Source of the DNA: Bacillota bacterium
GTDB taxonomy: Bacteria; Bacillota_A; Clostridia; Lachnospirales; Lachnospiraceae
Direction of reading: 5' to 3'
Assembly (NCBI GenBank): GCA_023443625.1
Contig: JAEZTQ010000037.1
Location: 1 to 64,000 of the forward strand
DNA: 64,000 bases
Shown one piece after another: positions 54,998-64,000 of the stretch (the first letter of the stretch is position 1; each line of letters starts with the position of its first letter). The notes below the pieces were generated by a model. It was not told the origin of the DNA. It ran no database searches and saw only the letters and a program-made list of their open reading frames with translations. The translations under genes and the position numbers were made by a program.

Positions 54998-55948
54998 ATG
55001 AGAAGATTTAAGAGAAGCATTTGTTGTCTATTTACAGTAATATTGGTGTTATGCAGTTTCTCTGAAGTGTATGGAAAACCACAGTATGCTCAGGCACATG
55101 AGAAGAAGATACATCAGATGGATAAACAAGAGAAAAAACATCATAATAAGAAAAAACACAGGATGGATCAAAAAGGTAAAAAACATAAGCATCAGGATAA
55201 AAAGAAAGAAGACATAGTAACTCCGAAGGACTTAAATAAGCCAACCAATATAACGATTACTCCTGTGGGAACTTCTGTGAAAGCCAATACTTTAAACACC
55301 ACAACCCTATATATGGAGGTAAAAGCAGATATTACTGCAGGGCAGGCAACAGGAGGAAGGGCTGAGCTCTATGTAGATTCCAAGCTTATTGCTCTTGATA
55401 CAGTAATTAATGCTACAGACACTACAGTAAACTTTACAACCTCTGATAGTTCTCCCACCAATGGAGAGTTAAAGGCTTTAGTCCCTAAGGGTGGAGTTGT
55501 ATCTGTTGTGATTTATAATAGCAGTAATAAAAGTGCCACTAGCACAGATAAAAATCCTACTTTAATAGTTGATTATGAGGTTCCTGTGATATCTGGTATA
55601 ACAACAGCAATTCTTAGTCTATCAAATAAAACACTGACCATTTACACCAATGGAGTGACGGCACTAAAGGATAAGGTAGATGTTACGAAAATCTCACTTT
55701 ATGACCAAACCCTGAATAAATACTATCAGCTGACAAATCTAAGTGGTAGCGGGTCTGTTGGAACAGTGAGTACAACTTACTCCATGACCATAGAATTAGG
55801 CTATATTGATGTTGCAGGGCTATATGGATATGGCAGCTCTACCGTCCTATTAAGTATTGCTCCAGGAGCTTTACTATATGATGATGCAGGAAATACTTCT
55901 GTAGCTAATAACAGCACCCAGGTAATTACAGCAATTGTATTACCCTAG
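54998..55948 (+). CDS. Secreted protein with His/Lys-rich segment, unknown function
   Basis: A 316-residue protein with signal peptide (ICCLFTVILVLCSFSEVYG) cleaved around residue 27. Residues ~33-72 form a highly charged stretch packed with His and Lys (KKHHNKKKHRMDQKGKKHKH), a possible metal- or polyanion-binding tether. The remaining ~240 residues are beta-rich and Thr/Ser/Asn-rich with Ig-like periodicity (GRAELYVDSKLIALDTVINA). No named domain or anchor is recognised. The ATG is preceded by AGAGG. A terminator follows 10 bp after the stop. Confidence 0.7.
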   Translation: MRRFKRSICCLFTVILVLCSFSEVYGKPQYAQAHEKKIHQMDKQEKKHHNKKKHRMDQKGKKHKHQDKKKEDIVTPKDLNKPTNITITPVGTSVKANTLNTTTLYMEVKADITAGQATGGRAELYVDSKLIALDTVINATDTTVNFTTSDSSPTNGELKALVPKGGVVSVVIYNSSNKSATSTDKNPTLIVDYEVPVISGITTAILSLSNKTLTIYTNGVTALKDKVDVTKISLYDQTLNKYYQLTNLSGSGSVGTVSTTYSMTIELGYIDVAGLYGYGSSTVLLSIAPGALLYDDAGNTSVANNSTQVITAIVLP

Positions 55949-55958
55949 ATAGAATATG

Positions 55959-55997
55959 GCCGGCAGTCTACTTTAAATTATAGACTGGCGGCTTTTA
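55959..55997 (+). terminator. Rho-independent terminator
   Basis: A 12-position stem (55959-55970 with 55981-55992) with one mismatch and a 10-base loop is followed by TTTTATT. Confidence 0.75.
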
Positions 55998-56163
55998 TTA
56001 AAAGCTTATTAAAAAAATATGATATTTTATCTAATTAATTTCATTTATGATAAATATATGCTATACTAATAAAATTCAAAGGAAAAGAAATACATACCCT
56101 GATAAGGACACGAGAAAACAGCTGACATGACAAAGAAATCTATGGCTGTAAAGGAGAACTGAG

Positions 56164-57681
56164 ATGGCGAAATTTAAGGTTGCGGCTGTCTTTAGCAATA
56201 ATATGGTATTGCAAAGAGATAAGAATATTAAAATCTTCGGACAGGGAAATAATGATGATATGGTTTGTGTTACCTTTGGGGATAAGACTTATAAGGTAAA
56301 GGTAAAAGCTGAGAGATGGTCCATACTTCTGCCACCCATGTCGGCCGGTACAGGTTATCAAATGACAGTAGCCTGTAAAGAAGAAGTAAAGTGCTTTGAG
56401 AATATAGCAATTGGCGAGGTATGGCTTGCCGGAGGACAATCTAATATGGAGTTTGAACTCCAGAACTGTCTGGGTGGCCATGAAATGCTGGAAAAGGATA
56501 GAGATCCCAGGGTTCGTTTTTATTATACCAATAAAATTGCACATATGGATGACCATTTCTTTGAGATGGAGGAGCAATCAAGCTGGAGTGAATTTAGTGA
56601 AGAGAATGCCAAGGACTGGTCTGCAGTAGGTTACATTTTTGGCAAAAGGTTAGCAAAGGAACTTGATGTAACCGTAGGAATTATTGGTTGTAACTGGGGT
56701 GGAACCTCAGCCTCCTGCTGGATGAGCAAAGAAGCCCTAAGTGAAGATACTGAACTAAATACTTATCTAGAAGAATATTATAAAGGCATTGAGGGCAAAA
56801 CAGAAGAGGAACAGATTAGAGAATATAGGGAATATGAAGCTTATCATTTTATATGGGAACAACACAAAGATAAGTTATATGAGGAAAACCCCCAGATTGA
56901 GTGGGATGAAGTACTTAAAATCTGCGGTGACTGTAAATGGCCGGGACCAAAGAATAGGATGAGTCCATACCGACCAGGTGGTTTATATGAGACTATGCTG
57001 CAGCGTGTTATGCCCTATACCCTAAGAGGTTTTCTTTTCTATCAGGGAGAAGAGGATGCCAATAAGCCAACACTTTATGAGAAGCTACTGACCCGAATGA
57101 TTCGCCAGTGGCGTGAGGGCTGGGAGGATATAAACCTTCCTTTCCTATTAGTACAACTTCCCATGCATCGATATAAGGCGGATCCTGATACCAAGAGTTG
57201 GTCTTTGATTAGAGAAGCCCAGATGAATATCTTCCAGGAACTGAAAAACACTGGAATAGCAGTCGTACTAGACTGTGGAGAATTCAATGAGATTCATCCC
57301 AAGGATAAGGTGCCAGTGGGAGAACGCCTAGGCTTACAGGCCCTTTATCAGGTGTATGGTAGGATCGATGATCATGAGGCTTTTGGACCAATTTTTAAGT
57401 CCTATGAAATCAAGGACAGCTATATAGAACTTGACTTTTTCTATGGGAAAGATGGTTTTGATATTAAGGGAGTAATATCTGGCTTTGAGATTGCCGGAGA
57501 AGATTTTAATTATGTGAAGGCAGAAGCTAGAATAAAGGGATCTAAAATTCAAGTATTTTCACCGGAGGTAAAGGAGCCTAGACATGTCCGTTATTGCTGG
57601 ACTAATTATGCTGAAGTTACGATTTACGGTAAAAACGGTATCCCTTTAGCCCCCTTTAGAACCTCAAACCGTCAGGGATGA
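56164..57681 (+). CDS. Sialate O-acetylesterase-like SGNH carbohydrate esterase, cytoplasmic
   Basis: A 505-residue protein. The SGNH block I is WLAGGQSNMEFEL with nucleophile S93. A GCNWGGTSASCW block provides the Gly/Asn oxyanion residues. FLFYQGEEDA and EIHPKDKVPVGERL supply the later block with the catalytic His. Related enzymes deacetylate xylan-type oligosaccharides or sialic acid. No signal peptide is present, so it acts on imported oligosaccharides, in keeping with the cytoplasmic GH9, GH1 and rhamnosidases here. AAAGGAG precedes the ATG. It is 12 bp upstream of the DUF5685 gene. Confidence 0.85.
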   Translation: MAKFKVAAVFSNNMVLQRDKNIKIFGQGNNDDMVCVTFGDKTYKVKVKAERWSILLPPMSAGTGYQMTVACKEEVKCFENIAIGEVWLAGGQSNMEFELQNCLGGHEMLEKDRDPRVRFYYTNKIAHMDDHFFEMEEQSSWSEFSEENAKDWSAVGYIFGKRLAKELDVTVGIIGCNWGGTSASCWMSKEALSEDTELNTYLEEYYKGIEGKTEEEQIREYREYEAYHFIWEQHKDKLYEENPQIEWDEVLKICGDCKWPGPKNRMSPYRPGGLYETMLQRVMPYTLRGFLFYQGEEDANKPTLYEKLLTRMIRQWREGWEDINLPFLLVQLPMHRYKADPDTKSWSLIREAQMNIFQELKNTGIAVVLDCGEFNEIHPKDKVPVGERLGLQALYQVYGRIDDHEAFGPIFKSYEIKDSYIELDFFYGKDGFDIKGVISGFEIAGEDFNYVKAEARIKGSKIQVFSPEVKEPRHVRYCWTNYAEVTIYGKNGIPLAPFRTSNRQG

Positions 57682-57693
57682 GTAGGAGGATAG

Positions 57694-58560
57694 ATGTTTG
57701 GATATGTTAATATAAATAAGCCGGAATTGAAAATGAAGGACTTTTATAAATATAAGGCTTATTATTGTGGTCTGTGTAAGACCTTAAAAAATAAATATGG
57801 AAGATTTGGACAGATGACCTTGTCTTATGATATGACTTTTTTAGTTATATTACTGACCTCCTTATATGAAAGTGAAACAGTCAGAGAGAAAAATCGTTGT
57901 ATCACTCATCCCATTAAAAAGCATGATTTCTTACGTAACGAAATAACAGACTATGTGGCTGATATGAATATTGCATTGACTTATTATCACTTATTGGACA
58001 ATTGGCAGGATGAAAAAAGCATGCTGGGGTTAACAGGGGCGCAGGCACTAAAAAGAAAGTTTAAGAAGGTGAGTAGAAAGTATCCCAGACAATGTAAAGT
58101 TATCAAGGAATGCCTGGATAAGCTTACAGAATGTGAAAAGCAAAAGGTGACAGATATAGATAAGGTAGCACGCTGCTTTGGGGAATTAATGTCGGAAGTA
58201 TTTGTTTATCATCAGGATATATGGGAAAGCAGTCTAAGGAAAATAGGATTTTATATGGGGAAATTTATTTATATCCTGGATGCATATGATGATCTGGAAA
58301 AGGATATTAAGCATAAGAGCTATAATCCGCTGATACCCTTATATGAGAAAGAAAGCTTTCATTCAGACTGTAGAGAAATGCTTACTATGATGATGGCAGA
58401 TTGCAGCAATGAGTTTGAGAAGCTTCCCTGCCTTCTGGATGTAGATATACTCCGTAATATACTATATGAAGGCGTTTGGACTAAATTTATTAAGATACAT
58501 GATGAGAGAATAAAAAGGAAGGAACATAACAATGATTACAAATCCATACAAGATACTTGA
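57694..58560 (+). CDS. DUF5685 family protein
   Basis: A 288-residue helical protein starting [19 protein letters not shown] with the family's [18 protein letters not shown]. The C-x-x-C pair there (about 29-32) and other Cys ([26 protein letters not shown]) suggest metal binding. A further acidic [13 protein letters not shown] at about 200-212 resembles the aspartate-rich motifs of isoprenoid-synthase-like folds. Function is unknown. It overlaps the DnaJ gene by 29 bp, strong evidence of coupled expression. TAGGAGG precedes the ATG. Confidence 0.75.
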   Translation: MFGYVNINKPELKMKDFYKYKAYYCGLCKTLKNKYGRFGQMTLSYDMTFLVILLTSLYESETVREKNRCITHPIKKHDFLRNEITDYVADMNIALTYYHLLDNWQDEKSMLGLTGAQALKRKFKKVSRKYPRQCKVIKECLDKLTECEKQKVTDIDKVARCFGELMSEVFVYHQDIWESSLRKIGFYMGKFIYILDAYDDLEKDIKHKSYNPLIPLYEKESFHSDCREMLTMMMADCSNEFEKLPCLLDVDILRNILYEGVWTKFIKIHDERIKRKEHNNDYKSIQDT

Positions 58561-59161
58561 GGTATCGCCCAGTGCCTCCAATGAAGAGATTAAAAAGGCT
58601 TACAGAGATTTAAGCAGAAAGTATCATCCGGATTCCTATGCTAATAATCCTTTGGCAGGCCTGGCGGAAGAGAAGTTTAAAGAAGTGCAAGAAGCCTATG
58701 ATCAGATTATGAAAGAAAGAGAAGGCGGCTATAGTGGTGTGAATAGTTCTAATGAAGATACCCAGGATATGAGAGTAGTTTATAACCATATTACTTCTGG
58801 TAATTATTACGAAGCATTAAATGAGCTTTCCAGAATACCTCTTAGAACAGCAAGATGGTACTACTATAGTTCTGTTGCTAATCTAGGTTCAGGTAATAAC
58901 GTGAAGGCTCTAGAACATGCCAGACAGGCAGTTAATATGGAGCCTGGCAATCCAGAGTATAGGAGCTTTCTCAATCAATTAGAAGGACAGGGGCAGAGAT
59001 ATCAGAATAATCGTTATGGAACTGGTAACTATGGAGGAGGCTATGGTAATTATGGCGGTGGCTATGGCAGAAACTATGGTACGGGCAATCTATGCTGTGA
59101 TTTATGGTGTGCTGATTCTTGCTGTGAATGTATGGGAGGGGATCTTATTCCATGCCTTTAG
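58532..59161 (+). CDS. J-domain (DnaJ-like) protein with Gly/Tyr-rich and Cys-rich tail
   Basis: A 209-residue protein. Residues 4-66 are a J domain with the Hsp70-activating HPD at 32-34. A TPR-like helical pair follows ([40 protein letters not shown]) at about 85-145. The tail is a Gly/Tyr/Asn repeat ([17 protein letters not shown]) and then seven Cys within about 20 residues ([16 protein letters not shown]). It is not a full DnaJ: the zinc-finger and substrate domains are absent. It overlaps both neighbours. It probably recruits DnaK to a client made by this cluster. Confidence 0.85.
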   Translation: MITNPYKILEVSPSASNEEIKKAYRDLSRKYHPDSYANNPLAGLAEEKFKEVQEAYDQIMKEREGGYSGVNSSNEDTQDMRVVYNHITSGNYYEALNELSRIPLRTARWYYYSSVANLGSGNNVKALEHARQAVNMEPGNPEYRSFLNQLEGQGQRYQNNRYGTGNYGGGYGNYGGGYGRNYGTGNLCCDLWCADSCCECMGGDLIPCL

Positions 59162-59685
59162 GTACTAAAAAACTATCTTTTTTAGGTTTGTTATTAGCCT
59201 TTACTTTAATTTTAATCATACTAAGTGGCGTGCTGGAATTTAACACTATTTTTTTGTTGGCAGCAGCAGCCTACTGTGATGGAATTGCTTTTAGAGAAAG
59301 TAATATCCGTTATGCTTTTGGTTTCTTTCTTGCCAGTGTTCTATTAGGTGTTTTTTTGGCTCCAAATAAGCTGTATTGTATTACCTACGCAGCTATGGCC
59401 CTCTATATATTAATTTCAGAATTTTCCTATGATAAACTGGTTTATATTAAAAAGGATAGGATCAAAAGACAGTTAGTATGGCTGATTAAATATATAGCAT
59501 TTAATATCATGTATATACCTGCATTGTTATTTTTACCCAAGCTTTTTTATGAGGGAGATATTAATAAGGGTTTACTTACAGGTTTTATTCTGGCTGGACA
59601 GATTGGTTTATTTATATATGATAAGGCTTATATCTATTTTCAAAGATATATATGGGGTAAAGTTCGGTCTAATTTTAAATTGTAA
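59152..59685 (+). CDS. Small polytopic membrane protein of the DUF5685-DnaJ cluster
   Basis: A 177-residue protein with about six hydrophobic helices ([20 protein letters not shown] at the start) and a short basic C-terminus. No family is recognised. The ATG at 59152 has GGGAGGGG 10 bp upstream within the DnaJ gene, so they overlap by 10 bp; an in-frame ATG at 59128 precedes that site. The position suggests a membrane partner or client of the J protein. Confidence 0.6.
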   Translation: MPLGTKKLSFLGLLLAFTLILIILSGVLEFNTIFLLAAAAYCDGIAFRESNIRYAFGFFLASVLLGVFLAPNKLYCITYAAMALYILISEFSYDKLVYIKKDRIKRQLVWLIKYIAFNIMYIPALLFLPKLFYEGDINKGLLTGFILAGQIGLFIYDKAYIYFQRYIWGKVRSNFKL

Positions 59686-59785
59686 TTTTGGATGAAATCT
59701 GCCATGTTAAGTATTGATTAATACATTTTAATCCTTTCTCTCTAATCCTATAATGATTATATAATCTGTTGAATAGGGAGGAATT

Positions 59786-61423
59786 ATGGGGACAGTAAGA
59801 ATTAATCAGATGGGGTATACTCCAAGTAGCGTAAAGCAGGTTGTCTATGTTGGTGAAGCCAAAAATTTTCAGATATTTAATATATTGAATAATCAATTAT
59901 GCTATTGTGGAGAACTGAAGGACCAAGGAAGTGATGAGGCAAGTGAGGATAGAGTCTGCACTGGAGACTTTAGTTTTTTTCAGGAGACAGGCAGATTTTA
60001 CATAGAGGTTAACGGTGAGAAATCCTTGGTGTTTAAAATATCTGTGAAGCAGCATGAAATATGTACGGATGCGCTGCTAAAAGCTTTTTATTATCAGCGT
60101 TGTGGAATGTGGTTATCAGCGCAGTATGCAGGTCAGTGGAAACATCCTATTTGTCATCTGCAGCCCTCTTATCTATTTGTCCAAAATGCTGAGAAATTAT
60201 TAGCTAGTAACCCAGAGGAGCTAGAGCAGATAGATACCACCGGGGGTTGGCATGATGCTGGAGACTATGGAAGATATACCATAGCCATGGTAAAGACAAT
60301 TGCCGATTTGTTGCTGGCTTATGAGAATTGTGAAGCAGCTTTTGACCATTGCATTCATATACCGGAAAGCGATTTACCGGGAGCAGATATTCTCCATGAG
60401 ATTAAATATGGATTGGATTTCCTCTTTAAGATGCAGCGTAAGTTGGACGGCAGTGTCTATACAAAGGTTGCTACCAGATTTTTTCCCGGTATGATAATGC
60501 CAGAAGTTGATAGGGAGCCCTTATTTGTCTTTGATATTTCAAGCCCGGCAACAGGTGGTTTTGCTGCGGTGATGGCTATGGCAGCAGGGGTATTTAAGCA
60601 ATGGGATCCAGCCTATGCAGGCCGCTGTCTCGAGGCTGCCAAAAGGGCATATTCCTGGTTGCAGCAGCACCCAGAGCCATTGTTATTTCACAATCCGAAA
60701 GATGTAATTTCAGGTGAATATGGGGATAGTGATGATACCGATGAGCGCTATTGGGCTGCCGCTCAGTTATATAAGGTTACAGGCAATGAAGAGTATCATA
60801 AGGAATTCATCAGGTATTATGAGGAGCTTGAGGATAGGCTTTCCTTAGGGTGGAGGAATGTTGGAGGCTATGGAACCATAGCTTATCTATTTACCGAAAA
60901 GCCTGTGGATAGTATAATTCATGAGGACTTAGGTAAAGAATGGCTAAAATATGCCAGCCTGCTTAAGGAGAGAAGTAAGGCCAACGGCTATGGGATAACC
61001 TTAGCTTTAGATGAATATAAATGGGGAAGCTTGATGATACTGCAAAATCAAAGTATCCATTTAATCATAGCTAATCAACTACTTAAGAAGCAAATATATG
61101 ATGCTTTAATCTATTATAATTGGGATTATCTATTGGGAGTTAACCCTATGGATATCTCCTATGTAACAGGATTGGGGGAAAGATCTGTGATGAACCCCCA
61201 CCATAGACCTTCTGCAGCCGATGGGATTACAGAACCGGTTCCAGGTCTTGTGGCAGGAGGACCCTGTTCATACTTAGTGGATGAAATCGCTGAGAAGCTT
61301 TGCAAGGGTAATCCGCCTGCAAAATGCTATGTCGATGATGAGTTGAGTTTTTCAACCAATGAAATTGATATTTACTGGAATTCGCCAGCTGTTTTCGTAG
61401 CTGCTTATTTAAGTTTAAGGTAG
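59786..61423 (+). CDS. GH9 family glycoside hydrolase, cytoplasmic (cellodextrinase-like)
   Basis: A 545-residue protein with an N-terminal Ig-like CelD_N domain (about 3-90, VRINQMGYTPSSVKQVVYVG). The GH9 (alpha/alpha)6 catalytic domain has the paired Asp in GGWHDAGDYGRY (about 155-165), a HHRPSAADG substrate motif and the acid Glu in STNEIDIYWNSPAVF near residue 525. There is no signal peptide and no dockerin or CBM, so it is a cytoplasmic enzyme acting on imported cello- or other beta-glucan oligosaccharides rather than a secreted cellulase. An exo-glucosaminidase activity is possible in this branch of GH9. AGGGAGG precedes the ATG. Confidence 0.88.
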   Translation: MGTVRINQMGYTPSSVKQVVYVGEAKNFQIFNILNNQLCYCGELKDQGSDEASEDRVCTGDFSFFQETGRFYIEVNGEKSLVFKISVKQHEICTDALLKAFYYQRCGMWLSAQYAGQWKHPICHLQPSYLFVQNAEKLLASNPEELEQIDTTGGWHDAGDYGRYTIAMVKTIADLLLAYENCEAAFDHCIHIPESDLPGADILHEIKYGLDFLFKMQRKLDGSVYTKVATRFFPGMIMPEVDREPLFVFDISSPATGGFAAVMAMAAGVFKQWDPAYAGRCLEAAKRAYSWLQQHPEPLLFHNPKDVISGEYGDSDDTDERYWAAAQLYKVTGNEEYHKEFIRYYEELEDRLSLGWRNVGGYGTIAYLFTEKPVDSIIHEDLGKEWLKYASLLKERSKANGYGITLALDEYKWGSLMILQNQSIHLIIANQLLKKQIYDALIYYNWDYLLGVNPMDISYVTGLGERSVMNPHHRPSAADGITEPVPGLVAGGPCSYLVDEIAEKLCKGNPPAKCYVDDELSFSTNEIDIYWNSPAVFVAAYLSLR

Positions 61424-61439
61424 CGGTAAGTCAAGTATG

Positions 61440-61481
61440 CTCCTATATAGACATTAATAAATGCTATATAGGAGTATTTTT
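61440..61481 (+). terminator. Terminator of the GH9 gene
   Basis: CTCCTATATAG (61440-61450) pairs perfectly with CTATATAGGAG (61464-61474), followed by a run of T. Confidence 0.8.
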
Positions 61482-61573
61482 TAAACTTGATTATAACTCA
61501 AATAAATAATGGAAGATAAAAGTAAAATATGGTAATATAACAGTATCGAAAGAGGGAAGGATTGGGTTATATT

Positions 61574-62836
61574 ATGGCAAATAAAATGACAAAAGATCAA
61601 ATGGAGCAAATGTGTGAAAATGCAAGAAGATTAGGATTTCGGCCGGAACGGCTAAGATTATTAGATGAGAGATTACAGTGTTGGTCAAAGAATGAGATGA
61701 CACCCTCCATCGCAGTCAAGGTGTTGCGTCATGGTGAGATGGCCTTTGAGGGTGCTTATGGGATTTTGGGACCGGATAAAGAAGGGGATTCCCTAAGGGT
61801 AGATACTATATTTCCGATTTGTTCCATGACAAAGCCCGTTGTCAGTACCTTACTGGCCCTTATGCAGGAGGAGGGATTAATTGATCTAAATGATCCTGTT
61901 CGCAATTATCTTCCTGAGTTTACAGGTGATAAAGATAGTGAGATTCGTATCTGGCATCTCATAACCCATACCAGTGGTATTATTGATGGGGATTTTTATA
62001 ATGGTTATGAGCGCTTTGTCAAAGAGAATATAAGCACAGAACTTCCATCAGAGGATAATCAGGAAGCCTGGGATGTAATAACCCTAAAGATACGAGAGAA
62101 GCTAGGTCTTCCTACAGTGGAGCTAGGGAATAAGATGAGACATGAGACTTATCTTGCGGCAGCCCTTACTCAGGAGCCAACCCATAAACCCCATGCAGTT
62201 ATGACTTACTGCAATACGGGCTTTCATCTTGTTATGAGTATTATAAATAAGATTTCCGGTAAACCAATTGATGTCTATGCCAAGGAGAAGCTATTTGATC
62301 CTCTGAAGATGATAGATTCACATTTCTTATTTCCCAAGGAGAAGCGCTCCAGGTTTATCCAAAGAGGGGCTGAGTATGTAGGCAGCGATTGGTTAAATGA
62401 GGATATATTAAGCTCCGAGCATGGACCTGGAGGTTTAAAATCCACAGTTCATGATATGACACGTTTTGGACAGATGTATTTAAATAAGGGCTATCTAGAC
62501 GGTGTCTCCGTTCTATCCCCTGCCTCCATCAGAGAGCTGACATTTGATCAGAATTTTATTATTTCTGAGGCTACCTTTGTAGATAGACTGTGTGATATGT
62601 CTTGGAATACTTGGGGACTTGGATGGAATTTAAGAGGAAGAAAGAGGGACGATGCTGGATTACTCAGATCTCCTGCTTCCTATGAGCATGGAGGATTTGG
62701 TTGCTGTAAGCTTCTCTGCGATCCAGAGGCAGATGTGGTAGCTGCTTACTTCACTGTATGTAAGACGGATACTAACTATAAGGCCTCGGCCTTTAATAAT
62801 ATTGTATTAGGGGCAATTACTAATCTGAAAGCTTAA
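61574..62836 (+). CDS. Serine hydrolase of the beta-lactamase/penicillin-binding-protein (class C-like) family
   Basis: A 420-residue protein. The S-x-x-K active site is CSMTK (S84-K87), the Y-x-N is YCN (Y212-N214), and a HGGFG near residue 375 stands in for the KTG motif. These show the EstB/AmpC-like fold, which includes esterases, D-amino-acid amidases and transesterases. No signal peptide is present, so it is a cytoplasmic esterase-type member rather than a secreted beta-lactamase. The ATG at 61574 is preferred to a TTG at 61562 that abuts the AGAGGGAAGG site. A terminator follows at 62916. Confidence 0.85.
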   Translation: MANKMTKDQMEQMCENARRLGFRPERLRLLDERLQCWSKNEMTPSIAVKVLRHGEMAFEGAYGILGPDKEGDSLRVDTIFPICSMTKPVVSTLLALMQEEGLIDLNDPVRNYLPEFTGDKDSEIRIWHLITHTSGIIDGDFYNGYERFVKENISTELPSEDNQEAWDVITLKIREKLGLPTVELGNKMRHETYLAAALTQEPTHKPHAVMTYCNTGFHLVMSIINKISGKPIDVYAKEKLFDPLKMIDSHFLFPKEKRSRFIQRGAEYVGSDWLNEDILSSEHGPGGLKSTVHDMTRFGQMYLNKGYLDGVSVLSPASIRELTFDQNFIISEATFVDRLCDMSWNTWGLGWNLRGRKRDDAGLLRSPASYEHGGFGCCKLLCDPEADVVAAYFTVCKTDTNYKASAFNNIVLGAITNLKA

Positions 62837-63146
62837 ATCTTAACAGTTTAGCCATAAGCTCGATTACGCTTACGCTGCATCTCGCTTCGGCAGAATGCCA
62901 TATAACAGAATGTGAAAAACTGCATGTATGCAAGTAAACTTGCACAATCAGTTTTTTAATACTGTTAATGGTTGAACTGTAATGGAAAACTGATACTAAT
63001 ATACTATTTTTCGCCAAATATATTGAAAATAAATGCTTTTACCCTTATAATTTACCTAATAGACAATTTGTGACGGTAAATGATATGGTAAATACAAGGA
63101 GGTATATCTCATATCCAATTCAAAAGAAAGGATAGTGGATGTAATA
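62837..63146. other. Intergenic region between serine hydrolase and last gene
   Basis: About 310 bp without a gene. It contains the terminator at 62916-62957. An AAGGAGG at 63096-63102 is followed by no start codon at usual distance. An upstream GC-richer patch (62855-62895) with GCTTACGCTGC/CTCGCTTCGGCAG resembles a dispersed palindromic repeat, but I cannot show a second copy here. Confidence 0.45.
62916..62957 (+). terminator. Terminator of the serine hydrolase gene
   Basis: AAAACTG (62916-62922) pairs with CAGTTTT (62949-62955), with an inner TGCAAG-TAAA-CTTGCA hairpin (62929-62944), followed by TT. Confidence 0.7.
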
Positions 63147-64000
63147 ATGTATGCAGACATGACAAGAAATATAAGAATCAGAATAGGGCTTACAGCAGGA
63201 GTATTTTTTATCCTATTACTCATTAGCATGAACATCTATTCAGTTAAAGCAGCACAAGGAAGTATTTCAGTGAAAGAGATTAATTATTTGGAAAGCACCA
63301 TAACTTTGCAGGTCAACAGTGGGGATACCGAGGTTTATTATTCGGATTCAAAGAAGAAGACCTGGGAGCGGGTACCAGGAGCAATCAATAGTTCTAATAC
63401 AATTACAATGGATATTTCCTGGATTTCTGTAACAACTAATTATGTCTTAACCTTTAAGGCAGACAAATCCACCAATATTATTTCAGTAACTTTACCAAAG
63501 CAGGCAGGTAATTTTAAAGCCAGCTATAATAAGGTTAAAAATAAAGTAAGCTTTAGTAATGGGGGAACACGAACCATTGAGTGGAGAAAGAAAGGCAGCT
63601 TAAGCTGGAATACAGTAAATACAGCTACATTGACCAATGAATTAAGCGCTTTAAATAATAATGGAGCAACTATATATTTTCGATTGGCTCCCATCAACGG
63701 TACCAGTAATACATATGTAGGATTTCGAGCTAGTAAAGAGGTTTCAATAACAATTCCTAAGAAGGCAGCAGCTCCCAATATCACAGTGGATGGTTCTAAG
63801 TTTGGAATTTCTGTGAAGAAGGGAATGGCTTACCGATTTGTTAACAATGATGGTACAAGCTCTGATTGGATTAATATCAATGGTACCTCAATATTACAGC
63901 TTAAGGATATAGCTGCCAGTGTTTTATATACCAACCCGGCAACAATACAGTCTGAGATTACTCTGCAATTTAGAACCAATGCCACAAGCTCTGCTCAAGT
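63147..64000 (+). CDS. Secreted beta-rich protein, N-terminal part (3' end outside window)
   Basis: An open frame of 284+ codons runs off the window end. It begins with a basic segment and a signal helix (GVFFILLLISMNIYSVKAAQ), cleaved around residue 36. The mature part has repeated ~70-90-residue strands and turns with Trp (VYYSDSKKKTWERVPGAIN; TIEWRKKGSLSWNTVNTATL; MAYRFVNNDGTSSDWINING), resembling repetitive Ig-like modules of surface proteins. No named domain is recognised. The start is provisional: AAAGGA lies 14 bp before the ATG and GTG at 63135 is also in frame. Confidence 0.7.
   Translation, partial: MYADMTRNIRIRIGLTAGVFFILLLISMNIYSVKAAQGSISVKEINYLESTITLQVNSGDTEVYYSDSKKKTWERVPGAINSSNTITMDISWISVTTNYVLTFKADKSTNIISVTLPKQAGNFKASYNKVKNKVSFSNGGTRTIEWRKKGSLSWNTVNTATLTNELSALNNNGATIYFRLAPINGTSNTYVGFRASKEVSITIPKKAAAPNITVDGSKFGISVKKGMAYRFVNNDGTSSDWININGTSILQLKDIAASVLYTNPATIQSEITLQFRTNATSSAQ

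Noticed and set aside
63096..63102. Strong AAGGAGG suggesting an earlier start for the last gene
   Set aside because: No ATG, GTG or TTG lies within usual spacing downstream in the right frame, so the start stays at 63147.

Overview
The window is a low-GC Gram-positive chromosome segment. Nearly every start has a strong AGGAGG-type ribosome binding site, secreted proteins carry Firmicute signal peptides and lipoboxes, and the gene content (BIG2 Ig-like surface proteins, DUF4179 anti-sigma factors, DUF3793/DUF2325, DUF5685, rubrerythrin, many cytoplasmic glycoside hydrolases, LplABC-like and BMP-type ABC importers) points to an anaerobic, plant-polysaccharide-using Lachnospiraceae/Clostridia organism of the Lachnoclostridium/Anaerocolumna type. 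The species is not identified. I see no rRNA, intact tRNA, CRISPR array, plasmid origin or complete prophage.

Layout. 1-6.3 kb is a surface/accessory block: the C-terminal end of an Rhs protein, an ECF-like sigma factor fused to a transmembrane and extracellular domain, a secreted BIG2 protein and a large secreted double-CAP protein. The last three genes share a bipartite upstream motif (AAAACCAA-N13-GGAAC), which makes them a candidate one-component signal-to-promoter regulon. 6.5-11.3 kb holds two cytoplasmic rhamnosidase-type glycoside hydrolases (GH78 and GH106-like). 11.4-13.4 kb is a decayed stretch with an ISLre2-family relic and a short related element with inverted ends, around one small membrane-anchored protein gene. 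13.5-21.3 kb is a sugar-uptake locus: membrane-sensor AraC regulator, divergent GH1 beta-glucosidase, and an LplA/LplB/LplC-like ABC importer. 21.6-29.5 kb has a MATE exporter, a small membrane protein, a GSDH-type beta-propeller protein, a GNAT acetyltransferase, a PH-like membrane protein and a long BIG2 protein.

29.7-33.1 kb contains two ECF sigma/anti-sigma pairs arranged back to back. 33.2-40 kb has NudC, an aldo-keto reductase, rubrerythrin, a PadR/HAAS pair under a consensus promoter with an internal operator, a PdaA-like deacetylase and an ABC exporter. 40.2-45.5 kb has TerC, an orphan class-I isoprenoid-synthase-like protein, a DUF3793/DUF2325 pair behind a 39-bp palindrome, and a GGDEF-EAL protein. 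45.6-49.2 kb has a four-repeat BIG2 protein and the ddl-murF cell-wall operon.

49.6-54.8 kb is a BMP-type nucleoside ABC importer. Its lipoprotein gene is separated from the ATPase/permease genes by a hairpin and a 118-bp tandem structured repeat. 55-64 kb has a His/Lys-rich secreted protein, an SGNH acetylesterase, a DUF5685-DnaJ-membrane-protein cluster, a signal-less GH9 enzyme, a serine hydrolase and the start of another secreted beta-rich protein.

The most notable candidates are the membrane-tethered sigma factor with its three matching promoters, the tandem structured repeat inside the nucleoside importer operon, the orphan isoprenoid-synthase-like gene, and the DUF5685-DnaJ cluster.
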